Source of the DNA: Paraspadella gotoi | Taxonomy: Eukaryota > Chaetognatha | Length of the DNA: 64,000 nt | Reading direction: 5' to 3' | NCBI GenBank assembly: GCA_051294375.1 | Contig: CM119270.1 | Span: 13,549,833 to 13,613,832 of the forward strand | Shown: positions 28,446 to 39,800 of the stretch, one piece after another | Numbering within the stretch: the first letter of the stretch is position 1 | Layout of the letters: the number at the start of each line of letters is the position of its first letter | Made by a program: the position numbers and the translations under genes | Notes under the pieces: generated by a model | Databases searched by the model: none | What the model was told of the DNA's origin: nothing | The model's input: only the letters and a program-made list of their open reading frames with translations

Positions 28446-30439
28446 ATTTTCCCTTCTCATTCAAAATCAACTCCAAATTCATGAATCATTAACGTTTTGA
28501 TTGAAAACCTTTAGCCCATATTTTTTTTTCAATTTTGAATATAAAAAAAAAAAAACTTCATTGAGTTCGAAGCAAAAAAATTGAAAGGGGTTCACAAGTA
28601 ATTTAACTCGTTTCGACTTTGGTCGTAATCGTTGTCGCCGTGTCGTCGTCGTCGTCGTCGCCATTTTCATGACCATCCTCTTCGGTAGTGCATTGTATTG
28701 CTGTCTTTCATCATCACCATCACCATTGCTGTGCAGATGTCGGTGTTGTTGTTTTTGTTTTCTGCTCACTTTCCGTTGCCGAGGCCGCGCTTCGACGTTC
28801 CTTGATGATTTCTTTTTTCGTCGTNNNNNNNNNNNNNNNNNNNNNNNNNNNNNNNNNNNNNNNNNNNNNNNNNNNNNNNNNNNNNNNNNNNNNNNNNNNN
28901 NNNNNNNNNNNNNNNNNNNNNNNNNNNNNNNNNNNNNNNNNNNNNNNNNNNNNNNNNNNNNNNNNNNNNNNNNNNNNNNNNNNNNNNNNNNNNNNNNNNN
29001 NNNNNNNNNNNNNNNNNNNNNNAGAGAGAGAGAGAGAGAGAGAGAGACTCGCAAAGCCAAAGGCAAAAGCGCAATCCACGAATCCGGCCTTTTTCACCTT
29101 CCTTCTCCTCAGCCCCGAGATTTCCTTCTTCCCTCGACGAATCATTTGCGGCGCTAACGTTATTTCCTGCCTCCCAACGCCCGGCGGGTTTTCTGACGAA
29201 TGACGAGTTCCNNNNNNNNNNNNNNNNNNNNNNNNNNNNNNNNNNNNNNNNNNNNNNNNNNNNNNNNNNNNNNNNNNNNNNNNNNNNNNNNNNNNNNNNN
29301 NNNNNNNNNNNNNNNNNNNNNNNNNNNNNNNNNNNNNNNNNNNNNNNNNNNNNNNNNNNNNNNNNNNNNNNNNNNNNNNNNNNNNNNNNNNNNNNNNNNN
29401 NNNNNNNNNNNNNNNNNNNNNNNNNNNNNNNNNNNNNNNNNNNNNNNNNNNNNNNNNNNNNNNNNNNNNNNNNNNNNNNNNNNNNNNNNNNNNNNNNNNN
29501 NNNNNNNNNNNNNNNNNNNNNNNNNNNNNNNNNNNNNNNNNNNNNNNNNNNNNNNNNNNNNNNNNNNNNNNNNNNNNNNNNNNNNNNNNNNNNNNNNNNN
29601 NNNNNNNNNNNNNNNNNNNNNNNNNNNNNNNNNNNNNNNNNNNNNNNNNNNNNNNNNNNNNNNNNNNNNNNNNNNNNNNNNNNNNNNNNNNNNNNNNNNN
29701 NNNNNNTCACGGTTAAGGTTCATTAAGCTCGCGCGGCCATTTAACCGAAGTACTTCACCTGACTTTTGGGTATCTTCGGCGCTTTCGTGCCGTCGGCCTT
29801 CGCAAGACGCATAAATTTGACTTATTTTTCTTTCGCTTTTGCCTTCGTTGAAAATTCTGTAGCTCAAACGTTCTTCTCAGTGTTATAGTTATAGTTATAG
29901 TTAAACGTGAACCTCTCAGATTGTCAGACGCCTTAGCCTTTAATTAGCGAAACAATTCTCGGTTCGCAAATCAGCCTTCGAGTCAAGTTGGCCGCTCACG
30001 AACGAACCCTTTACAGTTGGCAACAGTCCCAAAGTCAATCTAGCCAACAACCTCCGATCAGATTCCGATTGAAGCTCTATTGCGTTTCCTCTTCCACTCT
30101 TCATCTCGTCTCCACTCCCATTGTCTCTCCGCTTCCACTCTCAATCTCCTCAACATCTCTTTTTTCAGTTTCCACTCTGGACTGCATCTCCTCTCGGTCG
30201 CCCCTCGTTTTGTCTCCTACGTTTCCCTATTTTGACCCTTTTAACGAAAAGTCTCCTCCAGTTTAACCCCCTTTTTTCTCGCCTCATTTTTTTTTTCTTT
30301 TACGACTTTTTTCCTTTTTTTTTCGATGTCGTCGTCGTCGTTGTCCTCCTTTTCTCTTTCGTTAGCGAGGCTGTCATTTTTCTCGTCAGTTTGCCAGAAC
30401 GTTTTCTTTTTCTTCTCTCCGTGTTCTCCTCTTATCTTC

Positions 30440-30765
30440 GTCGCTTTCTTTCCTCCTCTAATCTACTCAGCTCCTTTCCTCTGCTCCTTTCCTACGCTCC
30501 TTTCCTCCGCTCCTTCTCTCTGCTTCTTTTCTCCGAAAGCTTTCCTCAGCTCCTTTTCTTCGCCACTTTCTTCCGCCCCTTTCCTCTGCCCCTTTCCTCC
30601 GCTCCTTTCCTCCTCTCCTTCTCTCTTTTTCTTTTCTCCCACAGCTTTCCTCGGCCACTTGACTCAGCTCCTTTTCTTCGCCTCTTTCCTCCGCCTCTTT
30701 CCTCAACTCCTTTCCTCCACTCCTTTCCTCCACTACTTTCGTCCGCTCCTTTCCTCCGTCTCCTC
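30440..30765 (+). repeat. Degenerate pyrimidine minisatellite
   Basis: Repeated CTCCTTTCCTC-like 11-13 base units with variants. It gives Phe/Leu/Ser/Pro-rich frames on the plus strand and Arg/Lys/Glu-rich frames on the minus strand, none of which look like real proteins. Confidence 0.75.
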
Positions 30766-31128
30766 GAGGCTTTTTCTTCTTCACTCATTTTCTCTCTCGT
30801 CTTTTCAATTATTTCACTTCTTTTCCCCTTGCCTCATTTTCTTTAAACCTTCTTTCATTTTTCTTTCCCTTTTTTTTCTTTCCTCCATTCACACTAAAAC
30901 AGCGAATCTCCGACGGGCATCGAACTATTTTGTCATAAGATAATTGGCAACAGAAAGCGACGGTGACATGGATGTCTTTTGTTTTTTCAAATCTTCAAAC
31001 CTGTCGCTTTTTTTGGCTTTTTTTTTTTTACGCATGAACTCGTTATCTCGCTTCGGTTCGGTTGATTTGACCTTACCTGAACCTTTCCTTACCCAGAATA
31101 CGCGGAATATTTTTGACGGTTCCATTGG

Positions 31129-31211
31129 GATTCCTCCCAACAGGATTCCTCCCCAAGGGATTCCTCCCCAAGGGATTCCTCCCAATAGAATTGCTCCCAC
31201 ACGGGATTCCT
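31129..31211 (+). repeat. 15-bp minisatellite entering a gap
   Basis: Five to six units around GGGATTCCTCCCCAA, cut by the 661-N gap at 31212-31872. The true array may be longer. Confidence 0.8.
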
Positions 31212-32370
31212 NNNNNNNNNNNNNNNNNNNNNNNNNNNNNNNNNNNNNNNNNNNNNNNNNNNNNNNNNNNNNNNNNNNNNNNNNNNNNNNNNNNNNNNNN
31301 NNNNNNNNNNNNNNNNNNNNNNNNNNNNNNNNNNNNNNNNNNNNNNNNNNNNNNNNNNNNNNNNNNNNNNNNNNNNNNNNNNNNNNNNNNNNNNNNNNNN
31401 NNNNNNNNNNNNNNNNNNNNNNNNNNNNNNNNNNNNNNNNNNNNNNNNNNNNNNNNNNNNNNNNNNNNNNNNNNNNNNNNNNNNNNNNNNNNNNNNNNNN
31501 NNNNNNNNNNNNNNNNNNNNNNNNNNNNNNNNNNNNNNNNNNNNNNNNNNNNNNNNNNNNNNNNNNNNNNNNNNNNNNNNNNNNNNNNNNNNNNNNNNNN
31601 NNNNNNNNNNNNNNNNNNNNNNNNNNNNNNNNNNNNNNNNNNNNNNNNNNNNNNNNNNNNNNNNNNNNNNNNNNNNNNNNNNNNNNNNNNNNNNNNNNNN
31701 NNNNNNNNNNNNNNNNNNNNNNNNNNNNNNNNNNNNNNNNNNNNNNNNNNNNNNNNNNNNNNNNNNNNNNNNNNNNNNNNNNNNNNNNNNNNNNNNNNNN
31801 NNNNNNNNNNNNNNNNNNNNNNNNNNNNNNNNNNNNNNNNNNNNNNNNNNNNNNNNNNNNNNNNNNNNNNNNGCTTGGCCTTCTCCGTGAAGACTCTCTC
31901 TCTATCTCTCTCTCTCTCTCTATCTCTCCTCTCTCTCTCTCTCTTCTCTCTCTCTGCTCTCTTCTCTCTCTCCCTCTCTCTCTGTTTCGTTTTTCTTTTT
32001 TTTTTTCCCTTCTATAATCATTCCCAAACTACCTTTTCACTCCATCTCCTCATCTCCTCTTTAATCATGTCCTCTACTTCCCCCCCTCGTCCACTTTCCC
32101 CCCCCCTCCACTTCTTCCGGTCTCCTCCGCAAAGAAAGTCCGAAAGATCGATGTTGTTCGAATCGGAAGCATGCCACAGCGAGGAGGAGGAGGAGGTTTA
32201 GGAGGAGGAGGGGGCGGGTGATCATCGAAGGGGCGTGATAAAGGGGCAACGGGGTGAGAGGGGCCGCTGGCGACGAGGTCGGCAGGGGCGAGTCACCCAC
32301 GCGAATCGCCAACGAGGAAGAACGAGACTTTTTCCGCTCGAAATGGCATCGGGATCTATGAGGCCGAGAA

Positions 32371-32487
32371 CGGCCGATACTGAAAAGATTTATGCCGGGG
32401 AATGGCCGATACTCGGAAAATAAATGCCGAGATTCGTCGATACTGGAAAGAGTTATGCCGAGGAATGGCCGAGACTGGAAATATAGC
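32371..32487 (+). repeat. ~32-bp minisatellite
   Basis: Three to four diverged units with core GGCCGATACTGGAAA followed by a TATGCCG-type segment. Faint further copies (CCAATACCGGAAAA near 32527, GATACTGGAAAG near 32735) suggest an older, longer array. Confidence 0.75.
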
Positions 32488-32908
32488 TCACAAAATTGGT
32501 TAATAATGGAAAAATTTATCCCTTATGCCAATACCGGAAAAAATAAAACCTGAGTTCGGTCTAGGCAGGAAATATTTAGGACGAAAATTGTAGGAAACGT
32601 TTAATGTATGAAAATTAAAATATATTAAAACGCAAACTGTTTATAATTTCGTTGAAAATATCAGTCGCCATGATTAATTGAGAGACAAATGTTGACATGA
32701 TAAATGTTTCAGTTATGTTAGAGGTTAAAGTTGGATACTGGAAAGTGAAATGCATCAATCCGTAGGTCCGTGTGCAATGCCGGAAATTGACATGATCTCC
32801 AGTCCATATCTCGAAGACTTAATCTAAAAATAGAGAAAAAAGGAAAATACTCATAAAGGACTCATTTAATGCATCACGAGAGATTTAGTTAATGAATTCC
32901 GGAGAACT

Positions 32909-33219
32909 CGGCTCTCGCGTCGGCACGGGCGTCGGCTCGGGCGTCGGCTCGGGCGTCGGCACGGGCGGCGGGCTGGCGTCGGCAACGGGCGTCGGCACGG
33001 GGCGTCGGCTTCGGGCGTCGGTTCGGGCGTCGGCATTGAGCGTCGCTCGGGCGTCGTCTCGCGTCGGCACGGGCGTCGGCTCGGGCGGTCGGCTCGGGCG
33101 TCGGCACGGTGCGGGCGTCGCGCACGGGCGTGGCACGGGGCGTCGGTCGGCGCGGCGTTGACGCGTCGGCTCGGGCGTCGGCTCGGGCGTCGGCACGGCG
33201 TCGGGCACGGGCGTCGGCC
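32909..33219 (+). repeat. 12-bp GC-rich minisatellite
   Basis: About 25 units of GGCGTCGGCTCG / GGCACGGGCGTC with small interruptions. It yields alternating Pro-Thr-Glu or Arg-Ala-Asp frames on the minus strand. Strong GC content in an AT-rich neighbourhood makes it a sharp compositional island. Confidence 0.9.
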
Positions 33220-33321
33220 TTGGATCCTTGGAAACATGGAAAAATTCAAATTCTTTTTTTTTCTCCTCTGGAATCATATCGGCTTGATGTATTTATTCAT
33301 CAGTAATCGAGATGGCAGAGG

Positions 33322-33326
<5 letters not shown>

Positions 33327-33354
<28 letters not shown>

Positions 33355-33371
33355 AGAGAGAAGAGATGAGA

Positions 33372-33404
<33 letters not shown>

Positions 33405-33411
33405 GAAGAGA
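33327..33411. repeat. (GA)n microsatellite
   Basis: Interrupted GA array with GAT and GAA variants. Confidence 0.95.
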
Positions 33412-33731
33412 GCAAAACCCACCCAAATCTTATTTCTTAGTCCCCTGGTCTCCTTTTGTTAGCCGGTAAGCCCGTCTCTCAACAAAAAAAATCCTTTTTC
33501 CACCAAATTCCATTAAATCGAATGATTCCGAAACTTCATCCCCTTAAAACCTTCGTTGCCCGAAACCGCGCCGGCAAAAAAAAAAATGGGCTGGAGGCCG
33601 GCTGGGGTTGGAGAAGGGCGTGCCGCCGTGGCGCGGGCGATGGAGAAGAATCGTGGCGTCGACGGGGTGTTGGGTTTTTTTTAGGGGGCGGGGAAGTAAC
33701 CCTGTGTTCCGGTGAGTTGACAACAGGGACA

Positions 33732-33969
33732 GTTAGGGTGGCCATTTGAAGCCAGATTTGAGTTAGGGTGGCCATTTTAAGACAGATTTGAATTAGGGTG
33801 GCTATTTGAAGACAGATTTGAGTTAAGGTGGCCATTTGAAGATTGGATTTGAGTTAGGGTGGCCATTTGAAGACAGATTTGAGTTAGGGTGGCCATTTGA
33901 AGACAGATTTGAGTTAGGGTGGCCCTTTTAAGACATATTTGAGTTAGGGTGGCCATTTGAAGACAGATT
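33732..33969 (+). repeat. 30-bp minisatellite
   Basis: Eight units of a 30-base repeat, core TTAGGGTGGCCATTTGAAGA followed by CAGATTTGAG, about 90 percent alike. It is not telomeric despite the TTAGGG, which occurs once per 30-base unit. Confidence 0.92.
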
Positions 33970-34122
33970 AAGGGTAGTGAACTTAGAAGGAGGGAGAAGA
34001 GAATGAAGAGGAGGATGTAACGAGAAATAGTTGGAGGAGGAAGAGTTTAAAGAAGAGGAAGAGGATTACTGGGGAGACTCCCTCTTCTCCGATATTAATG
34101 GATTCTTGATGGCAGTCTCCCA

Positions 34123-34165
<43 letters not shown>

Positions 34166-36113
34166 TCACTCTTCTGTGGCAGGAACGATTTAGAGGCGGC
34201 GGGACTATAAATCCGCGCATGAAGTATTGGAACAAAAGGGAAGCGGTGGACATTAGAAGGAAATAAAAGGGAAAGGGGAAGATTGAAAACAGCAATCATT
34301 GCTGAAGGAAAAGTAAATATGCTGAGAGAAAAATTCCCAAATTTCTTTGAAGAAAATTAGTGCTGTATGCATATTTAAATCCTTATATTGTTTTATATCT
34401 GACAGAAGTGTAAAGAATTTGGTTTACTGTCGTACAAAAGAAACTAGAAGATAATCTTTAGAGGAGAGATATAAACCAAACGAAAACAAACCGAATATTC
34501 GAGCGGAGTAATAAAATGGAAAAAGGGAATAATAAAACTCGTTTTTGAGTGAGGGAATAAAATAAGGAAAAGAGAAGAATAACAAAAGAAAGTATCAAAG
34601 CGGAACGCCGGAACCTCGCGACACGCTCTCACTCTCTCTCTCTCTCTCTCTCTCTCNNNNNNNNNNNNNNNNNNNNNNNNNNNNNNNNNNNNNNNNNNNN
34701 NNNNNNNNNNNNNNNNNNNNNNNNNNNNNNNNNNNNNNNNNNNNNNNNNNNNNNNNNNNNNNNNNNNNNNNNNNNNNNNNNNNNNNNNNNNNNNNNNNNN
34801 NNNNNNNNNNNNNNNNNNNNNNNNNNNNNNNNNNNNNNNNNNNNNNNNNNNNNNNNNNNNNNNNNNNNNNTTTTTTTTTTGTCTTCTTCTTCTCCGAAGT
34901 CGATTCGTTTTGAGCCGCGGAGATTCTGGTCGAAAAAAAAAACCGAGTTGGAGAATTATTGCTCTGAATTCCCAGAGAAGAAGAAAAAGCAAAANNNNNN
35001 NNNNNNNNNNNNNNNNNNNNNNNNNNNNNNNNNNNNNNNNNNNNNNNNNNNNNNNNNNNNNNNNNNNNNNNNNNNNNNNNNNNNNNNNNNNNNNNNNNNN
35101 NNNNNNNNNNNNNNNNNNNNNNNNNNNNNNNNNNNNNNNNNNNNNNNNNNNNNNNNNNNNNNNNNNNNNNNNNNNNNNNNNNNNNNNNNGAGAGAGAGAG
35201 AGAGAGAGAGAGAGAAAACATTTGCCTGGGAGGAACTTCTTGGAAAGACGAAGAAAACGCATTCGTCATGAAATGGTGAGGATAAAAATAGGGAAAAGAA
35301 AGGAAAAAATAAGGGAAAATTAAAGGAAAGAGAGAGGACGATACAAGATATATGGAGTGTGAGAAATAGTTAATAAAAACTGAACGAGAGAAGGAAACGA
35401 GAAAGAAAACGAGTAGATTGGAAAAAAGGTGGAATTTTCCGAGAAGTTGTGGCTCGAGATAGAATAGTTAAGAATGTCGTTGATAAATTAATAAATTAAA
35501 CTAATTTCTATTTTTATTTCGCCATCATTTATTTTTATAAACGGGACATTTTTCGTCACTCTTGTTAGCCAAAACATGTCCAGGTTATATGCACTGTCTT
35601 ACTTGAAATAAAAATAAAAATGAACTGGCCGAAACAGAACAAAAAGAAAGTATTAAAATTAAAACATCTAGACGATAGTATTAACCCAGTAACAAAGTTA
35701 CCAAAATAAAATGAATAACAAAAAAGTTTTGCGATAAATAAATTTGTTTTTCCATTAAATAAGTGACCCATATGTTCAATAGTTTTTTTCTTCGCCAATA
35801 TGGTTGCCATTTTTTTTTACCCTCGTCCATCTCAGCCGTCCGCTTTTGTTCGGACTGCAGGTAATCTAATTAAAAATTTAATGAGTTTTATGGAAAACGC
35901 GTCGGCCTCCTCGCGCTTCAGAAATAAAGTGGAACGATCCTTGATGCTGTTTTTTTATGGTTTTAATATTTCCCGCCGTAATTTTTTGAAAAAGCTTCTT
36001 TATCGTCGTACTCAACACGAATTACGCGCGCGGAATGACCCCAGTAAATAAATAATCCAGGGAAAGCTAGGAGGGTGGTAAGGGGAGGACGAGAGAGAGA
36101 GAGAGAGAGATGA

Positions 36114-36164
<51 letters not shown>

Positions 36165-36837
36165 TCGAGAGAGAGAGAGAGAGCGCCCCGAGACTGGCAG
36201 ATGCTCCACTGGAAACCAATCAAGAAGGCAAAGCGAAGGAAAGTTGAACTCCCCCCCACCAGATCAATTCCACCTTTTTTTATTTTTTCTTTTGTTTTTT
36301 CAGGAATTTTCTTTTTCGGTTTTTTTCTCTTTATTTTTCTCGCTCACTTCTTAAAATCAAGTACATATTTTGGCAAATGTTTCTAATATTTATACTTTTT
36401 ATGAGTAAATAATACATAAATGCAACAAAGACAAAAACTCAGATTTTTCTTTCTTCTTCCTCGATTTTTTTTCTTCAAAATTCTGTCTTCGAGAGGACAG
36501 GAACAAAGCACCTCGCTGTACTTCTCAAAAAATTTGAATATTTCGCACCAAAAAAAACCAGTTTTGAGACAAATAGGAACGACATTTTAAAGGGATACGT
36601 TTACTGACATTCTGACACGAGACATTGCAAATATAATATTATAATATCGCTTATATTATGAAGTTGGTACTCCCATATTTTATAGTATTCTACACATTTG
36701 CCGTATAGAACCATATCACGTCCATAACTAATTAAATTTTTCTTCTTCTCTTATTCCTTCCTCCTTTGCCTGACTCTTCTCCCCAATATCCTTCCCTATC
36801 CCACTTTTGACCCCCTCAACTACCCAACCTCCCGCAG
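33970..36837. other. Non-coding stretch before the first NF1 exon
   Basis: No exon recognised. It contains (CT)n at 34124-34172, N-gaps at 34657-34870 and 34995-35189 that begin or end in CT/GA repeats, and (GA)n at 36090-36182. Preceding NF1 exons would be expected here but were not found, so this may be a long intron. Confidence 0.65.
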
Positions 36838-39800
36838 GCCTGGTGATCAACATCATCCACTCTCTCTGCACTTGCGCCGAGCTGAGTTTTTCCGAGGAGA
36901 CGCTCCGAATTCTCCGTCTCTCCCTCACAGAATTTTCCCTGCCAAAGTTTTACCTTTTGTTCGGAATTTCTAAAGTCAAGTCGGCGGCGGTGACCGCCTT
37001 TCGGTCCACCTATCGGCACGGCGACCGAAACTTCGCCTTTTCCGCTCCAGATCAGGCGAGTGGGGAAACAAAAGATCAGCGTAAGAGTATGCTATTTTGG
37101 AAAATACATGGCATTTGTCTAGATAAAATACCTACTACTATAACGTAAAAATAAAAGAAAACAACAAAAAATTGCTCATTAAATTTAATCTATTAATCAA
37201 TAAATCAATCAATAAATCATCCTTGAATTACAGGAGCGAATGAGTCTGGCTTCGTTGGAGATGGCAACGGACGCTTTGCTCGAAATCATGGAAGCTTCCA
37301 TGCGCGACATACCCAATTGCCATTGGCTCCAGCAGTGGACCGAGCTCTCTAAAAGATTCGCTTTTCAGGTTCGCGAACACTGCGACTGGTAACCCTAAAA
37401 ATGACAATAATAATAATTCATAACATGCATTCGTTTTCAGTACAACCCGGCGATCCAACCCCGTGCCATCATCGTGTTCGGCTGCATATGTCAATCGATC
37501 GCCGAGGGCGAAATCAAGCAGCTTCTCCGCATCCTCGTCAAAGCTCTGGAGTCCTACAGGTTAGGCCTCCTGACACTATAATTTATTGATAAGATTTGAG
37601 TTCTGATTTTTCGGTTATCAGTATCATTTTTTTAATATTCATGCTTGTAAATTAATATATTATAAATCCAATCTGACAATTACATAGTTATTTTTACATT
37701 AATTTATTAAAGAATTTTTTATTTATATTATTTTTATTTATTCAATTATAAAATTTTATCGAATTTAACTTCTTATCTCTCCGTCCCTTACCTCCCACGC
37801 TCCATACCATTCCAGCGACCTGATGCTCATCGACGCTATCGTCATGTGCCTGACCCGACTGCAGCCTCTGCTGCGGCCCGATTCCGTCATCCACAAACAT
37901 CTCTTCTGGGTCGCAATCTCCGTTCTGCAGCTGGACGAGGTGAGGAGAGTATAATCGAGTTCGAGTCAAGCTGCTTGGCCTTAGATGCTTTATGAAAAGG
38001 CAATTTTACATGTATTATTAATTTGGAAGAAAAAAATTGGACACAGAGGGGGGTGCAGTCGTTCTGGCTCGATAGCGAGGCCCCGTGATATTTTCCGTCG
38101 TGCACCCTATTAGGCTCTTATAGTGGGGTGTGATTCCCAATTTTTTTCTTTTGTAAGTTTATTTCTTCATTCAAAATCAATCAAATCAAAATAATTCATT
38201 CAAAATTATTTTATAATATTTATTTTGAATTCGAATTTCCAAATTATTCTTTCTTAAGTGTTTGAAATTTATTTGAATTTATTTACTTATTTTGCTTAGG
38301 AAACCCTATACGCCTCCGGATTGGCGATGCTGGAACAGAATCTCCAAACGCTCGACAGTCAAGGAGCTTTTGACGAAAATCATCTGGACAGGTGGCGAAA
38401 CCAGTCGGTTGCCATTGGTAATCTGAGTACATTGTGTTAACTCGTTCATGAACTCGCCCATCCGTAATACAGGGTGATGCTGGAGACGCGAGAGCCTCTA
38501 GAATGGCACTTCAAGCAGCTCGACCACGCCATGGGGCTCAGTTTCAAAGCCAATTTCAATTTTGCTCTGGTCGGGCATCTTCTCAAAGGTAGGCTCTAAT
38601 AACGTCCAAATCTGCTGTTTAATTTTATTCATCGTAAAGATTTTTCCCGTTCAAGCAACTCTCGTTCTTTCTTTTACGATGTTTGTTGACTTGAAGTAGA
38701 AACGAAAGTGCGATATAATTTTGCTTTCAAAACAAAGCCGTAATGCATTAAATCCATTTAATTAACTGATTAATTGTTCCTCTCCTAAGGCTACCGCCAC
38801 CCCGATCAAACCACTGTGTCCCGCACAGTGCGCATTCTCAACACTCTCCTCGGCATCATAGCCAAACCGGACAAACGCGACCGCTACAGGGTGACGCGGG
38901 AAAGCGTCCCTTACCTGGCGGCGTTGGTGTCCGTTTCGGAGGAAGTCAGATCGCGACTGCACTCAAAGGTAAGTTCGAATCAATCGTGCAGATTGTGAGA
39001 ATATAGTATTTTCGAATCGGTGAAAATTGACCAAGGACATGTAGGCATGTACGTACGTATAGAAAAAAGGCTTGTACCTTTACTTAGTTTAGTTTTACTT
39101 AATCATTGTATTGTATACACACGAAATAAAATTAATTTTAATTTAAATGTTTTATTTAACATGAAATTTTGCGCACAGAATTTGGACCAAGGCATTCATT
39201 CGGCGCACAAGCAACGAATCCAGACTCACATCATCCCTCACATATCGACGACGCCCGCCTCCAGCACCGAACGACATCCGTCGGGTAAGATTTCTTCTTT
39301 TTTTTTTGACTAAATTTTCCGAACGTCTTTTGTTTTAAATATTTGTGGAATGTTTTCTTTTTAGGCGTCGGAGGGAGCAACGCGTCCATCTCTAGTCAAC
39401 TCCACGAATCCGCCTCGACGGAAAGCATCGGCAGTTCGGCCACGGGTAAATTAACTGTTTAATAAATATTCTATTGTTTTTTGAATAAATGCATATATTT
39501 TTATTTGGAGGTACTACGTTCCTATTTCATAAATCCTTTAAATATTTCTTTATAAATATTTACAAAGAACAAAAATCAAAATTTTTTATAATATTTTCAT
39601 TTTTTTACACGTGATATTTTTTTAAACGTTTTTTTAATAATTCTCCCTCAACCAGAAGGATCGACTCTCAACCCGGCCGACCTCTCCAGCCAGAAACACT
39701 GGCGAAGTCTCGACCTGGAGAACCCCTCCGGATGTCATCTGCTTAAGAACCAACAACGCAGCTGCTCCATGCCGAGTCCCGGGAACGGACCCGGCAAGGG

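Larger units (their letters stand above)
28446..32370. other. Non-coding stretch with large gaps
   Basis: No gene recognised. N-gaps at 28825-29022, 29212-29706 and 31212-31872 remove much of it. The visible parts hold GTC triplets, a (GA)n run ending the first gap, and TTATAG repeats near 29885-29905. A degenerate 12-base repeat of the CTCCTTTCCTCN type lies at about 30440-30765, and 15-base GGGATTCCTCCCCAA units at 31129-31211 run into a gap. Confidence 0.7.

Noticed and set aside
32866-33277. Pro-Thr-Glu and Arg-Ala-Asp repeat proteins on the minus strand
   Set aside because: Alternate-frame readings of the 12-bp GC-rich minisatellite.
33732-33969. Interstitial telomeric repeat (TTAGGG)
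   Set aside because: TTAGGG occurs once per 30-base unit, not as a contiguous hexamer array.
35832-35861. Possible 26-base NF1 microexon between CAG and GTAATC
   Set aside because: Splice-like borders only; too short to test and the encoded residues do not match the NF1 residues expected before the exon at 36838.
36838-37368. Tuberin (TSC2) as an alternative name for the GAP-family gene
   Set aside because: [28 protein letters not shown] and the following exons match neurofibromin in order and spacing, not tuberin.
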